Below are positions 1-7,552 of a DNA stretch of 16,976 nucleotides, piece by piece (position 1 is the stretch's first letter; each line of letters starts with the position of its first letter). Under the pieces are notes generated by a model, which was given only the letters and a program-made list of their open reading frames with translations, made no database searches and was not told the origin of the DNA. The DNA lies in NCBI GenBank assembly GCA_023386255.1, contig JAEWKB010000158.1:1-16976 (forward strand), read 5' to 3'. Made by a program: the position numbers and the translations under genes. Source of the stretch: Bacteroidota bacterium. Lineage in GTDB: Bacteria; Bacteroidota; Bacteroidia; Flavobacteriales; Flavobacteriaceae.

Positions 1-295
1 TGATGCATTAGAGATAATACCAACCCTAAATAAAAAGTTTGACCTGGTTTTTATTGATGCCGATAAACAGAACTACCCCAATTATTTTAACCTGATAATG
101 CCTATGATGAATAAAGGTGGTGTGATACTATCAGACAATGTATTGTGGAGCGGCAAAGTGCTGGAAACGGTAAAAGCTAACGACAAAAGTACACAGGTAC
201 TGCTGGATTATAATAAACTGCTGAAAGATGACCCAAGGGTTGAAACAGTATTATTACCTATCAGAGACGGGCTCACTGTTAGTAGGGTGATCTAA
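1..295 (+). CDS. O-methyltransferase, class I SAM-dependent (C-terminal part)
   Basis: The gene starts before the window; 97 residues are visible in frame from base 2 to the TAA at 293-295. The fragment matches the C-terminal half of the caffeoyl-CoA/catechol O-methyltransferase family (Pfam Methyltransf_3). It holds the FIDADK segment (visible residues 17-22), whose first Asp is normally a divalent-metal ligand, and SDNVLW (44-49), where the Asp-Asn pair normally completes the metal site. The ending DGLTVSRVI is the usual family C-terminus, so the 3' end is intact. Bacterial members methylate hydroxyl groups of small aromatic or other acceptors; the substrate cannot be told from this piece. 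The last 42 nt overlap the convergent PAP2 gene. An ATG at 98 is internal and not a real start. Confidence 0.88.
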   Translation, partial: DALEIIPTLNKKFDLVFIDADKQNYPNYFNLIMPMMNKGGVILSDNVLWSGKVLETVKANDKSTQVLLDYNKLLKDDPRVETVLLPIRDGLTVSRVI

Positions 296-865
296 TTGCT
301 CTTTCTCAGGGAACCATTTATCCCTGAGGTAGCGATACAGCAGCAGCATGAGGCTTGCTGTAAGAAGCCCCCACATATATCCTACTAAAATATCGCCGGG
401 GTAATGCAACCCAAGGTATATCCTGCTGTAGGCAAATACCAGCGGCCACAGGAATATAAAGCCCATGTACTTAAGGTATGGCCTTAACACCCTGAACAAA
501 AAGTATGCTGAAGCCATAGAGCTTGAGGCGTGCCCGGATATAAAACTGAAGGAGTTACGTTTTTGGACAGCCCTGATTAAGTGGCCTATTAGAGGGTCAT
601 TGCCCGGCCGGAGCCTTTGGAATGAATTTTTTATAAGGTTGGTAGTCTGGTCGGTTATGGTAACCAAAAGCGCTATCAGAACAATAACCAATACCGCATG
701 TTTCCAGCCCAGCCTTTTAAAAGCAAGGTAAAGAATAATTGCAAAAATTGGCGCCCAATTAAATTGTTTGGTAATAAACAGCCAAAAACCATCAAAAGGC
801 TCAGAGCCAAGGGCGTTTAACCATACAAACAGGTCCCTGTCTATTTCAAGAAGCTTATCCAGCAT
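254..865 (-). CDS. PAP2-family membrane phosphatase
   Basis: A 203-residue integral membrane protein with the three phosphatase motifs of the PAP2 (phosphatidic acid phosphatase type 2) superfamily. These are K79-x6-R86-P87, S110-G111-H112 (usually PSGH; here Ile replaces Pro), and S147-R148-x5-H154-x3-D158. The two histidines are the expected nucleophile and proton donor. Hydrophobic stretches near 35-50, 56-74, 113-127, 133-146 and 160-177 fit a multi-span inner-membrane protein. Such enzymes dephosphorylate lipid phosphates such as undecaprenyl diphosphate or phosphatidate at the periplasmic face; the substrate is not predictable here. Its start codon shares one base with the tatA stop (TAATG), so translation is probably coupled. 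Its last 42 nt overlap the convergent O-methyltransferase gene. Confidence 0.92.
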   Translation of the reverse strand: MLDKLLEIDRDLFVWLNALGSEPFDGFWLFITKQFNWAPIFAIILYLAFKRLGWKHAVLVIVLIALLVTITDQTTNLIKNSFQRLRPGNDPLIGHLIRAVQKRNSFSFISGHASSSMASAYFLFRVLRPYLKYMGFIFLWPLVFAYSRIYLGLHYPGDILVGYMWGLLTASLMLLLYRYLRDKWFPEKEQLDHPTNSEPVSDR

Positions 866-1158
866 TAATGTTGTCTTTTTATCGGTCCCTGCATGTTTTC
901 AATATCCTGCTTCACCTGATCAATTTCACGCTGCACATCATGGGCCATATCGTTAGTGCCTATCTCAGTAAATGTCTTCTTCAACTCTTCAACATCGGCA
1001 CTTTTGTGTATCTCGCTCTTAATATCGTTCGTCGCGTTTTTAAGCTGCTGCATGCCACGTCCAAGGTTGCGCGCAATCTCCGGCACCTTATCAGAGCCAA
1101 ACAGCATAAGCACCACAAGTATAATGAAGAATAATTCTCCTCCTCCTATTCCAAACAT
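865..1158 (-). CDS. tatA: Sec-independent translocase subunit, TatA/TatB family
   Basis: A 97-residue protein with the Tat pore/receptor architecture. It has a very short N-terminus, one transmembrane helix (about residues 7-20), an F20-G21 hinge, an amphipathic helix (DKVPEIARNLGRGMQQLKNA, 23-42) and a charged, probably helical cytoplasmic tail. It would act in export of folded proteins with twin-arginine signals across the inner membrane. Residue 8 is Glu, as in TatB proteins, whereas proteobacterial TatA usually has Gln there; Bacteroidota members of this family are often simply called TatA/E, so the A versus B role is open. No tatC lies in the window. The gene heads a two-gene unit with the PAP2 phosphatase (1-base TAATG overlap). 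Confidence 0.9.
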   Translation of the reverse strand: MFGIGGGELFFIILVVLMLFGSDKVPEIARNLGRGMQQLKNATNDIKSEIHKSADVEELKKTFTEIGTNDMAHDVQREIDQVKQDIENMQGPIKRQH

Positions 1159-1177
1159 AACTTTAGGATTTACAGCA

Positions 1178-1185
1178 CAAAGATA
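1178..1185 (-). promoter_or_regulatory. Candidate -7 element for tatA-PAP2
   Basis: The minus strand reads TATCTTTG, a full match to the Bacteroidota TAnnTTTG -7 box. Transcription would begin about 12-15 nt before the tatA ATG at 1158. No TTG is seen at the usual -33 distance, so the call rests on one box and its position. Confidence 0.42.
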
Positions 1186-1272
1186 ATTATAAATGTTGTG
1201 AGATGAGATACAGCTGTGGCGTGTTTTTATAATTTACCTAAAGTTTAACTGTCAGCCAAATCAACTTCTTCA

Positions 1273-2280
1273 CTACTTCTTCAGCCTTAGCTTAAACCTT
1301 AAATCAAGGTTGATGCTATGCTGGTACATAAATCCTGGAGATGGAAAAGTACTGTAGAACGTTGGGCTGTAGATGAGGCCTATGTGCAGAAACTTATTTA
1401 TTTGGTGATACAAGTTTGCCGTAGCCCCAAATGCGTGGTTTCTTTTGGTAAGGGAAGGCCTGAGGTCATCTGAATGATACATAACAGGCTCCTGGTTAGG
1501 AGGCCAGACATAGTCGCTGTTGGACAATTTCCAAGTGTAAATTGCATAGTTAAGGCCATAGCCTACAGTAAAGCGCTTAAGCTGAAAATTATCTGTAACC
1601 GTAAAATTGGCGGCATAAGCTGACTGAACAGCTCCGTCTGTATCCATGTAGATGTCAGCGCCGAAATCAGTAGCCAAATTTGCGCCTGCGTACAAATATT
1701 TGCTATTGCTGTAGTAGTAACTAAGCCCTGCTGATATACCAAACATTCCATAAAGGCTTTCCTTTGGCTCATTTCGCGGCTGCATATAAAGATTATTAGC
1801 CAAAGGGACTGAAAACTCGGCGAAAATTTGTCCTTTTTGTGGTACAGGCAAATTTTGCCCTACGTACCTCGCAACCATTTTGTCAGGCAGCGGCGTTAAG
1901 ACACTGGCAGAATCATTAATGTCCAGGTCAATCGATTTTCCGTAGTAAAACCTTTTTTTGTTGGTATAATCTACCGCATAGCCTACCGGCGAAAGCTGCA
2001 TAAAAATTAAATTACCAAATGCAAACTGCGGGCTGTGCCCGGCCTTGAGGATAAAATCTTTCGTCAGCGTATCAGTAATAAGTGTAACAGGAAGGTCCTC
2101 TTCAGAACGCTGAAGCCTTACTTTTGCCGGAAGAGTATATATGCTGTCGTTAATTTTAGCGCGTGCATTTGGCACATCCGATGTAAACTTAGCGGTATAG
2201 GTTTTACGGCTTACAATTGTAGCGCATGATGTTACACTTAATGCTACAAGAAGTATCACTACTATATTTAGGCGGCTCAT
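1273..2280 (-). CDS. Predicted lipoprotein with PEGA-like N-terminal part and beta-rich C-terminal part, function unknown
   Basis: A 335-residue protein with a lipoprotein signal: a hydrophobic helix (about residues 4-15), then V16-T17-S18-C19 as lipobox and a predicted lipidated Cys19. The segment after it (CATIVSRKTY...) resembles small envelope lipoproteins that begin with CATI. Residues about 25-75 look like a PEGA-type beta domain (inference). From about 150 on there are alternating aromatic strands, for example around GLSYYYSNSKYLYAGANL, FTVGYGLNYAIYTW and HIGLIYSPTFYS, as in an outer-membrane barrel or a surface beta sandwich. The final residues FKLRLKK lack the classical terminal Phe of barrel proteins. 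No catalytic motif is visible and I do not recognise a named family. It stands alone; no clear promoter or terminator is seen around it. Confidence 0.8.
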   Translation of the reverse strand: MSRLNIVVILLVALSVTSCATIVSRKTYTAKFTSDVPNARAKINDSIYTLPAKVRLQRSEEDLPVTLITDTLTKDFILKAGHSPQFAFGNLIFMQLSPVGYAVDYTNKKRFYYGKSIDLDINDSASVLTPLPDKMVARYVGQNLPVPQKGQIFAEFSVPLANNLYMQPRNEPKESLYGMFGISAGLSYYYSNSKYLYAGANLATDFGADIYMDTDGAVQSAYAANFTVTDNFQLKRFTVGYGLNYAIYTWKLSNSDYVWPPNQEPVMYHSDDLRPSLTKRNHAFGATANLYHQINKFLHIGLIYSPTFYSTFPSPGFMYQHSINLDLRFKLRLKK

Positions 2281-2353
2281 AGGCTTGGTATGTTTATTGC
2301 AGACTCATATTACTTGGAAAGGTTGCTTGTGCAGACATTAATTTAATGTAAAT

Positions 2354-2384
2354 AAAAATCCTCCATAATTACCATATGGAGGAT
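2354..2384 (-). terminator. Rho-independent terminator of fabD
   Basis: A perfect 10-bp stem (ATCCTCCATA at 2358-2367 with TATGGAGGAT at 2375-2384), a 7-nt loop, and on the minus strand a run of T at 2354-2358. It lies 26 nt downstream of the fabD stop. Confidence 0.85.
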
Positions 2385-2410
2385 ATTTTAGTTTAATATT
2401 ACAGGAAATG

Positions 2411-3289
2411 TTATTCTGCCGCGGCAGTTTGAACGTCTTTGTTTATTTTCTTCACCAGCCCCTGCAGCACATTGCCGGGGCCAACTTCTATGAATTGGCT
2501 GGCTCCGTCAGCTATCATATTCTGCACGCTTTGTGTCCATTTCACCGGAGCGGTTAATTGTATTATCAGGTTGGCTTTTATCTCTTCAGGGTCGGTCACG
2601 GCTGTTGCCGGCACATTTTGATATACGGGGCAAACAGGCTTAGAAAAATTTGTCTGTGCAATGGCTTCGGCAAGCTCTTCGCGTGCCGGCTCCATCATAG
2701 GCGAGTGGAAAGCGCCACCCACAGGCAGTATTAGCGCCCTTTTGGCACCCGCAGCCTTTAATGCTTCGCACGCGCGTTCCACAGCCGATAATTCTCCGGA
2801 AATAACCAGCTGGCCCGGACAGTTATAATTAGCTGCCACAACAATCCCTTCTACAGATTCGCATACATCTTCAACTACCTTATCTTCAAGGCCAAGTACC
2901 GCAGCCATAGTTGAGGGTGTTATCTCACAAGCTTTCTGCATAGCAAGTGCACGTTGGCTAACCAACTTTAGGCCGTCTTCAAAAGTCAATGCACCAGCCG
3001 CCACAAGTGCCGAAAACTCACCAAGTGAGTGCCCCGCAACCATCTCGGGTTTAAAATTATCGCCTAATGTTTTAGCCAGTATAACCGAATGAAGGAATAC
3101 GCCGGGCTGTGTTACCTTAGTTTCTTTCAGTTCATCAGCAGTACCGCCAAACATAATATCTGTTATCCGGAAACCAAGTATATCATTCGCTTTTTCAAAA
3201 AGCTCTTTAGCTTCAACTGATTTTTCATACAGGTCTTTACCCATTCCTGTAAACTGTGCTCCCTGGCCGGGAAATACATATGCTTTCAT
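2411..3289 (-). CDS. fabD: Malonyl-CoA:ACP transacylase
   Basis: FabD moves the malonyl group from CoA to acyl carrier protein, supplying the extender unit for fatty acid synthesis. The 292-residue protein has GQGAQ (8-12), the GHSLGE nucleophile elbow with Ser88, Arg113 (malonate carboxylate), His195 in AFHSP (catalytic dyad), Gln244, and GPGNVLQ near the C-terminus. I chose the ATG at 3289 (MKAYVFPGQG). It gives the usual family length, and a TTG/TATTTTTG promoter sits just upstream at 3313-3342. A longer frame open from 3412 would begin inside the terminator of the upstream gene and before that promoter. It is not in the usual fab cluster: its neighbours are lipoproteins, and it seems to be transcribed alone with its own promoter and terminator. 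Confidence 0.96.
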   Translation of the reverse strand: MKAYVFPGQGAQFTGMGKDLYEKSVEAKELFEKANDILGFRITDIMFGGTADELKETKVTQPGVFLHSVILAKTLGDNFKPEMVAGHSLGEFSALVAAGALTFEDGLKLVSQRALAMQKACEITPSTMAAVLGLEDKVVEDVCESVEGIVVAANYNCPGQLVISGELSAVERACEALKAAGAKRALILPVGGAFHSPMMEPAREELAEAIAQTNFSKPVCPVYQNVPATAVTDPEEIKANLIIQLTAPVKWTQSVQNMIADGASQFIEVGPGNVLQGLVKKINKDVQTAAAE

Positions 3290-3312
3290 TTTGTTCAGTT
3301 TAGTTTGTATGG

Positions 3313-3342
3313 CAAAAATAGGATTTTTTTCAGCAGGGGCAA
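3313..3342 (-). promoter_or_regulatory. fabD promoter, Bacteroidota type
   Basis: On the minus strand TTG (3340-3342), a 19-nt spacer and TATTTTTG (3313-3320) match the Bacteroidota sigma consensus TTG / TAnnTTTG. Transcription would begin near 3306, leaving a leader of about 17 nt before the fabD ATG. Confidence 0.6.
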
Positions 3343-3395
3343 CAAAGCATTCGCTCCCTATGTTTTCATATTTCATGTCCTTCACCATCAGCAAC

Positions 3396-3428
3396 AAAAA
3401 AAGCATCAGCAATTACCTTGATGATGCT
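3396..3428 (-). terminator. Rho-independent terminator of the DUF4878-like lipoprotein gene
   Basis: Stem AGCATCA (3402-3408) with TGATGCT (3422-3428), a 13-nt loop, then seven T on the minus strand (3396-3402). It begins 20 nt after the upstream gene's stop. It separates that gene from fabD. Confidence 0.75.
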
Positions 3429-3448
3429 CTTTAATATAATTGATGCAA

Positions 3449-3856
3449 TTATTGGGCAGCCGGCGGTGGACCCTGAGGTGCGCCAAAGCCCATATCCACT
3501 TTCCATTCACCTTCTTTCTTAACCAGGCTAAGCTGGCTGTCTTCATTTTTTGCACCTTCAAAACCGCTTACTTTATAGGTAACGGTGGCAGTACTGTCCT
3601 TAACATCGCTGGATACAATTTCAACTTTTACATCTTTATTCTTTTCTTTCATCTGTTTAAGCTGCTCAGCTTCAAATTCCTGTGCCATCGATAAAAAAGC
3701 CGCTGTAGACTCTGTAGAAAATTTCTTTGCTTCTTCAAACTCTCCTTTGCTGGTGTGAGTAATAAAGCTTTCAGCCGCACCTTCAGGGCCATTGCCCGCA
3801 CATGACACTAATAATGTTGTAGCAAGGAATGCCAGGTAAAATGCTAATCTTTTCAT
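3449..3856 (-). CDS. Small lipoprotein, DUF4878-like
   Basis: A 135-residue predicted lipoprotein: basic start (MKR), hydrophobic helix to residue 17, lipobox L16-V17-S18-C19. The mature part (GPEGAAESFITHTSKGEFEEAKKFST..., with an acidic-basic middle and a VTYKVSGF strand) looks like the DUF4878 / NTF2-like fold, in which a helix that begins near the membrane anchor is followed by a curved sheet that ends in VKKEGEWKVDMG. That signature ('...W+V') recurs in secreted NTF2-like domains. The tail is Pro/Gln-rich (APQGPPPAAQ). Members are periplasmic or outer-membrane anchored and of unknown function. It has its own terminator (3396-3428); a weak TATTTTTA box lies upstream at about 3885. Confidence 0.85.
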   Translation of the reverse strand: MKRLAFYLAFLATTLLVSCAGNGPEGAAESFITHTSKGEFEEAKKFSTESTAAFLSMAQEFEAEQLKQMKEKNKDVKVEIVSSDVKDSTATVTYKVSGFEGAKNEDSQLSLVKKEGEWKVDMGFGAPQGPPPAAQ

Positions 3857-3922
3857 GTAAATATTTATTAGAAGTTTTTGTAAAAATAGCTCTTTAGCCT
3901 TAACAATTATCCCGCACCATTA

Positions 3923-5089
3923 TTACTTATTAACATTTACAAGGGTAGCTGCGTCCTTAGCCCTTTCTACTACTACAGCTACAGGTGTATCAACTGTGTC
4001 GTAGCTAAGCGCAACCCCCATGCGGCGGTAGGGCCTTGCAGTAGGCTTACCAAATATCCTGAAGTCAGTTTTAGGTAATGCTGCAATTTTTTCAATACCT
4101 GAGTATGTTGGGCTATTACTGTTTCCCTGAGCCAGTATTACGGCGCTGGCGCCTACCCTTTCCAGCGTAATTTCTGCTATAGGAAGGCTGAGTACTGCAC
4201 GCAGGTGCAGTTCAAACTCATTAAAGTTCTGTGTCCCGGCCAACGTTACCATACCGGTATCATGAGGGCGTGGCGACAGTTCAGAGAAATATACGCCGTC
4301 ATCTGCCAAAAAGAACTCTACCCCAAACAATCCCGCACCTCCCAAAGCCTCAGTTACCTTACGAGCCATATCCTGTGCCTCCGCAATAGCTGCATTCGAC
4401 ACGATTGCCGGCTGCCAGCTCTCCTGGTAATCGCCGCGCTCCTGCCTGTGCCCTATCGGCGGACAAAACAGCGTAGGGCCGTTATTTTGGGTAACCGTTA
4501 AGAGGGTAATTTCAGAATCAAACTTTACAAACGCCTCTACAATAACCTCAACCACATCACCTCTCGAACCTTCCACGGCATATTGCCATGCTTTTTCAAT
4601 ATCTTCTTCTGACTTTATTGTTGACTGTCCTTTACCTGATGATGACATAAGCGGCTTTACGACACACGGCATGCCCACCTCCATCACTCCTTTTTTTAAC
4701 TCTTCAGCCGATGTGGCATAGCGGTAATTTGCTGTACGTAATCCAAGTTCTTTGGCAGCAAGATCGCGTATGGCTTTACGGTTCATGGTAAAGTTTGCCG
4801 CTTTGGCTGATGGCACTACGGTTATTCCATGCTTCTCATAATCATAAAAACGTTCTGTGCGTATGGCTTCAATTTCAGGCACAATAAAATCAGGGCGGTG
4901 TTTTGCCACTACAGCATCAAGCGCGGCGCCGTCAAGCATATTGATAACTTCAAACGTATCGGCTACCTGCATGGCCGGTGCACCTTCATAACTGTCAACC
5001 GCTATTATAGTCTGGCCTATACGCTGTGCTGCAATTACAAATTCTTTACCAAGTTCGCCGGAACCCAGGAGGAGTATTTTTTTGTTCAT
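3923..5089 (-). CDS. purT: Formate-dependent phosphoribosylglycinamide formyltransferase (GAR transformylase 2)
   Basis: PurT is an ATP-grasp enzyme that makes formyl-GAR from GAR, formate and ATP, the third step of purine synthesis, without needing formyl-folate. The 388-residue protein follows E. coli PurT throughout: dinucleotide-fold start GSGELGKE (9-16), GAPAM (36-40), VPEIEAI (70-76), ATP-grasp loop SSSGKGQ (149-155), GHRQE (213-217), Mg-binding acidic residues in FGVEFF (E258) and FSELSPRP (E270), and PHDTGMVT (275-282). It is full length with no breaks. It lies 58 nt downstream of the aminotransferase stop, with a terminator between, so it should have its own promoter; I do not see a clear consensus one in that short space. 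Confidence 0.97.
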   Translation of the reverse strand: MNKKILLLGSGELGKEFVIAAQRIGQTIIAVDSYEGAPAMQVADTFEVINMLDGAALDAVVAKHRPDFIVPEIEAIRTERFYDYEKHGITVVPSAKAANFTMNRKAIRDLAAKELGLRTANYRYATSAEELKKGVMEVGMPCVVKPLMSSSGKGQSTIKSEEDIEKAWQYAVEGSRGDVVEVIVEAFVKFDSEITLLTVTQNNGPTLFCPPIGHRQERGDYQESWQPAIVSNAAIAEAQDMARKVTEALGGAGLFGVEFFLADDGVYFSELSPRPHDTGMVTLAGTQNFNEFELHLRAVLSLPIAEITLERVGASAVILAQGNSNSPTYSGIEKIAALPKTDFRIFGKPTARPYRRMGVALSYDTVDTPVAVVVERAKDAATLVNVNK

Positions 5090-5115
5090 TTTGTGTGTTG
5101 TTGGTTTTGTTAATT

Positions 5116-5140
5116 AAAAAGCCCCGCAAAATTGCAGGGC
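5116..5140 (-). terminator. Rho-independent terminator of the aminotransferase gene
   Basis: On the minus strand GCCCTGC, loop AATTTT, GCGGGGC (7-bp GC-rich stem with one G-T pair; 5121-5140) followed by five T (5116-5120). It starts 7 nt after the stop at 5148. Confidence 0.85.
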
Positions 5141-5147
5141 AGTATAG

Positions 5148-6332
5148 TTAAGCAAGCGCTTCTTTTATTCTTCTCAGTGCTTCTATGAGCTGGTCTTCGC
5201 TGGTAGCATAGGACAAGCGGATGCAGTTAGGGTTGCCAAATGCATCGCCTGTTACCGTGGCAACATTGGCATGCTCTAAAAGATACAAGGAAAAATCATC
5301 AGCATTTTTAATATCTATCCCCTTCAATGTTTTTCCAAAAAAGGATGATACATCAGGAAAAACATAAAAGGCACCTTCGGGAACATTAATTTTCATACCC
5401 GGAATTTCTTTTATCAGTTTAACCACCAGGTCACGTCGGCTGTGGAATGCATCAACCATATATTTAAGAACACCTGGGTCGGCCTCAACAGCGGCAATGG
5501 TAGCGCGCTGTGCAATACTGTTGGCGCCGCTGGTAACCTGGCCCTGCATTTTAGTACAGGCTTTGGCTATAAATTCAGGTGCGCCTATGTAGCCTATCCT
5601 CCAGCCTGTCATGGCAAAAGCTTTGGCTACGCCATTAACAGTAATTGTCCTGTCAATCATTCCTGATATTGAGGCAATACTGCAAAATGTGCCTGAAAAA
5701 TTGATGTGCTCATAGATTTCATCTGAAACTACAAATATCTGCGGATGCTTTTCCAGTACCTTTACCAGTGCTTCAAGCTCTTCTTTATTATAAACAGAGC
5801 CACTCGGGTTACACGGTGAGCTGAACCACATCATTTTTGTTTTGGGGGTAATGGCTGCCTCAAACTGTTCAGGCGTCATTTTAAAATCAGTCTCTACGCT
5901 TGTAGGTACCTCAACGGGTACGCCTCCGGCCATTTTAATGATCTCGTAATAACTTACCCAGTACGGTGCCGGCAGTATCACCTCATCGCCTTCATTGATC
6001 ATTACCTGCGCAATGTTGTAAAGAGACTGTTTTGCCCCTGTTGACACCACCACCTGCGATGGTTTATATGCCAACCCGTTATCCCGAAGGAACTTACGGC
6101 ATATTGCCTCCTTCAGGTCCATATAGCCATCTACCGGCGGGTAGGTACTGTAATTATCGTCAATTGCCTTTTTGGCGGCTGCTTTTATAAAATCGGGTGT
6201 ATTAAAATCGGGTTCGCCCAAACTTAAACTAATAACATCTATACCCTGTGCTTTAAGTTCCCTGGCTTTGGCGGCCATGGCAAGGGTTTGTGAAGTAGAT
6301 AAATTATTAATCCTGTCAGAAAGCTGGTTCAT
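5148..6332 (-). CDS. Class I pyridoxal-phosphate aminotransferase, aspartate aminotransferase type
   Basis: A 394-residue fold-type I PLP enzyme of the bacterial AAT-Ib/AspC-like group, which transfers the amino group of aspartate (or a similar amino acid) to 2-oxoglutarate in the cytoplasm. Visible landmarks are SLGEPDFNTP (37-46), STGAKQSLYN (97-106, phosphate-binding loop), PAPYWVSY (121-128), SSPCNPSG (171-178, with Asn175), VVSDEIYE (201-208, Asp204 pairing with the pyridine N), Lys237 in GVAKAFAMTGWR as the Schiff-base lysine, and CIRLSYA near the end with the substrate-carboxylate Arg. The exact substrate range (aspartate, or also aromatic/prephenate) cannot be read from sequence. The start is 21 nt from the desaturase stop, so the two may share a transcript; a strong terminator follows. 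Confidence 0.94.
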   Translation of the reverse strand: MNQLSDRINNLSTSQTLAMAAKARELKAQGIDVISLSLGEPDFNTPDFIKAAAKKAIDDNYSTYPPVDGYMDLKEAICRKFLRDNGLAYKPSQVVVSTGAKQSLYNIAQVMINEGDEVILPAPYWVSYYEIIKMAGGVPVEVPTSVETDFKMTPEQFEAAITPKTKMMWFSSPCNPSGSVYNKEELEALVKVLEKHPQIFVVSDEIYEHINFSGTFCSIASISGMIDRTITVNGVAKAFAMTGWRIGYIGAPEFIAKACTKMQGQVTSGANSIAQRATIAAVEADPGVLKYMVDAFHSRRDLVVKLIKEIPGMKINVPEGAFYVFPDVSSFFGKTLKGIDIKNADDFSLYLLEHANVATVTGDAFGNPNCIRLSYATSEDQLIEALRRIKEALA

Positions 6333-6353
6333 TTGTGCTATATCGTTTAATTA

Positions 6354-7448
6354 TTAATTTAATGCTGGTTTCATACCTAATTCCTTCAAATGCCTGAAAT
6401 GTGCTGCTACAGCGCCACGCATAGTCTTGAACTCATGGTATGGCAGGTTGTGCTCCCTTGCAGTTTGTTTTACTATTTCGGCAATTTTACCATAGTGTAT
6501 ATGGCTTATATTGGGGAAAATGTGGTGCTCTATCTGGTGGTTAAGGCCACCTGTAAACCAGTTTACAATTTTATTTTTAGGTGCAAAATTAGCTGTTGTA
6601 TATAACTGGTGCACTGCCCATGTGTTCTCCATCTCACCATTCTCGTCCGGTAGCGGGTTTGCCGTTTCTTCAACAACATGCGCCAGCTGGAAAACAATGC
6701 TTAATATAAGCCCTGCTGTGTAGTGCATAATAAAGAAGCCAAGCAGTACTTTCCACCAAACAATACCAAGTATAATAGGTGTTACAATCCATATTGCCAC
6801 ATATATCATTTTTGTAACAACCAATACCGTCCACTGCTTTACCGGGCTTTGAAATTTACCATAAGAAAGGCCTTTCTTAATGTAGCGCCTCATCTGCTTA
6901 ATATCGGTAGTAATGGCCCAGTTAAAGGTAAGCAGTCCGTAAAGGAACACCGAGTAATAATGCTGGAACTTGTGGAATTTGTACCACGGCGCAGTGTGTG
7001 TAAAACGTATTACCCTGCCTGCATCAAGGTCTTCATCGTGGCCATGTATATTGGTGTAGGTATGGTGAAGCACATTATGCTGTACCTGCCAGTTATATAC
7101 ATTACCCGCAAGAATGTAAATGCTGCCGCCCATAAATTTGTTGAGCCATGACTTATCTGAATAGGAGCCATGATTACCGTCATGCATTACATTCATGCCT
7201 ACGCCGGCCATGCCTATGCCCATAACCACTGTAAGCAGCAGCTGCGCCCACCACGGCATATCAAGCGCCAGTATCAGGAAGTAAGGCGCCAAAAACATAG
7301 AAAACATAATGAATGTCTTCAGGTGGAGCTTCCAGTTACCGGTCTTTTTCAGGTTGTTTTCTTTAAAGTAATCATTAACGCGCTTATTAAGCGTACGGAA
7401 AAATTTTATGGAGTCATTCTTTGAAAAAACGGGGGTATTCAATTGCAT
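6354..7448 (-). CDS. Membrane fatty acid (acyl-CoA) desaturase
   Basis: A 364-residue integral membrane di-iron desaturase that would insert a cis double bond in fatty acyl chains. The three histidine boxes are HDGNH (89-93), HNVLHH (124-129) and QIEHH (305-309); a further His near 257 (QLAHVVEE) is usual for the metal centre. The Gln in the third box is characteristic of the front-end (delta-5/delta-6, linoleoyl-CoA-like) group, but the N-terminal cytochrome b5 domain found in eukaryotic relatives is absent, as in other bacterial members, so an external electron donor is needed. Hydrophobic pairs lie at about 43-62 and 66-84, and again around 205-250. It is divergent from rsmG with its own promoter (7469-7499), and is probably followed on the same transcript by the aminotransferase. 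Confidence 0.94.
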   Translation of the reverse strand: MQLNTPVFSKNDSIKFFRTLNKRVNDYFKENNLKKTGNWKLHLKTFIMFSMFLAPYFLILALDMPWWAQLLLTVVMGIGMAGVGMNVMHDGNHGSYSDKSWLNKFMGGSIYILAGNVYNWQVQHNVLHHTYTNIHGHDEDLDAGRVIRFTHTAPWYKFHKFQHYYSVFLYGLLTFNWAITTDIKQMRRYIKKGLSYGKFQSPVKQWTVLVVTKMIYVAIWIVTPIILGIVWWKVLLGFFIMHYTAGLILSIVFQLAHVVEETANPLPDENGEMENTWAVHQLYTTANFAPKNKIVNWFTGGLNHQIEHHIFPNISHIHYGKIAEIVKQTAREHNLPYHEFKTMRGAVAAHFRHLKELGMKPALN

Positions 7449-7468
7449 ATATTATTAATTCTAAGGTT

Positions 7469-7499
7469 CAAAGGTAATTATAATCTATCCTGTAACCAA
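7469..7499 (-). promoter_or_regulatory. Desaturase promoter, Bacteroidota type
   Basis: Minus strand: TTG (7497-7499), 20-nt spacer, TACCTTTG (7469-7476). Predicted start near 7462, about 14 nt before the ATG at 7448. Confidence 0.6.
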
Positions 7500-7529
7500 G
7501 TGTACAGATATAATATCATGCCAAATGTG

Positions 7530-7537
7530 TACTTTTG
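7530..7537 (+). promoter_or_regulatory. Candidate -7 element for rsmG
   Basis: TACTTTTG matches TAnnTTTG. No TTG is seen at -33. If used, the transcript would start about 8-10 nt before the rsmG ATG at 7553, a nearly leaderless message. Confidence 0.4.
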
Positions 7538-7552
7538 CTGAAATTTAAAATA

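Noticed and set aside
465..731. 88-codon plus-strand frame inside the PAP2 gene
   Set aside because: Shadow; the opposite strand carries all PAP2 catalytic motifs.
1159..1272. RNA gene or terminator between tatA and the lipoprotein gene
   Set aside because: No stable hairpin with a T-run is visible; only a -7 promoter box stands out.
3290..3412. N-terminal extension of FabD starting at 3412
   Set aside because: It runs through a neighbouring terminator and the fabD promoter, adds 41 residues without family similarity, and the 292-residue form is the normal length.
5090..5147. Riboswitch upstream of purT
   Set aside because: The 58-nt gap is mostly the terminator hairpin of the previous gene; no room for a purine aptamer and no such motif seen.
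6723..7151. 142-codon open frame on the plus strand
   Set aside because: Antisense to the desaturase, which has all three histidine boxes; no recognisable protein and no promoter.
7535..7552. TTG start for RsmG at 7535
   Set aside because: The codon is part of the TACTTTTG promoter box; the ATG at 7553 gives the usual N-terminus.
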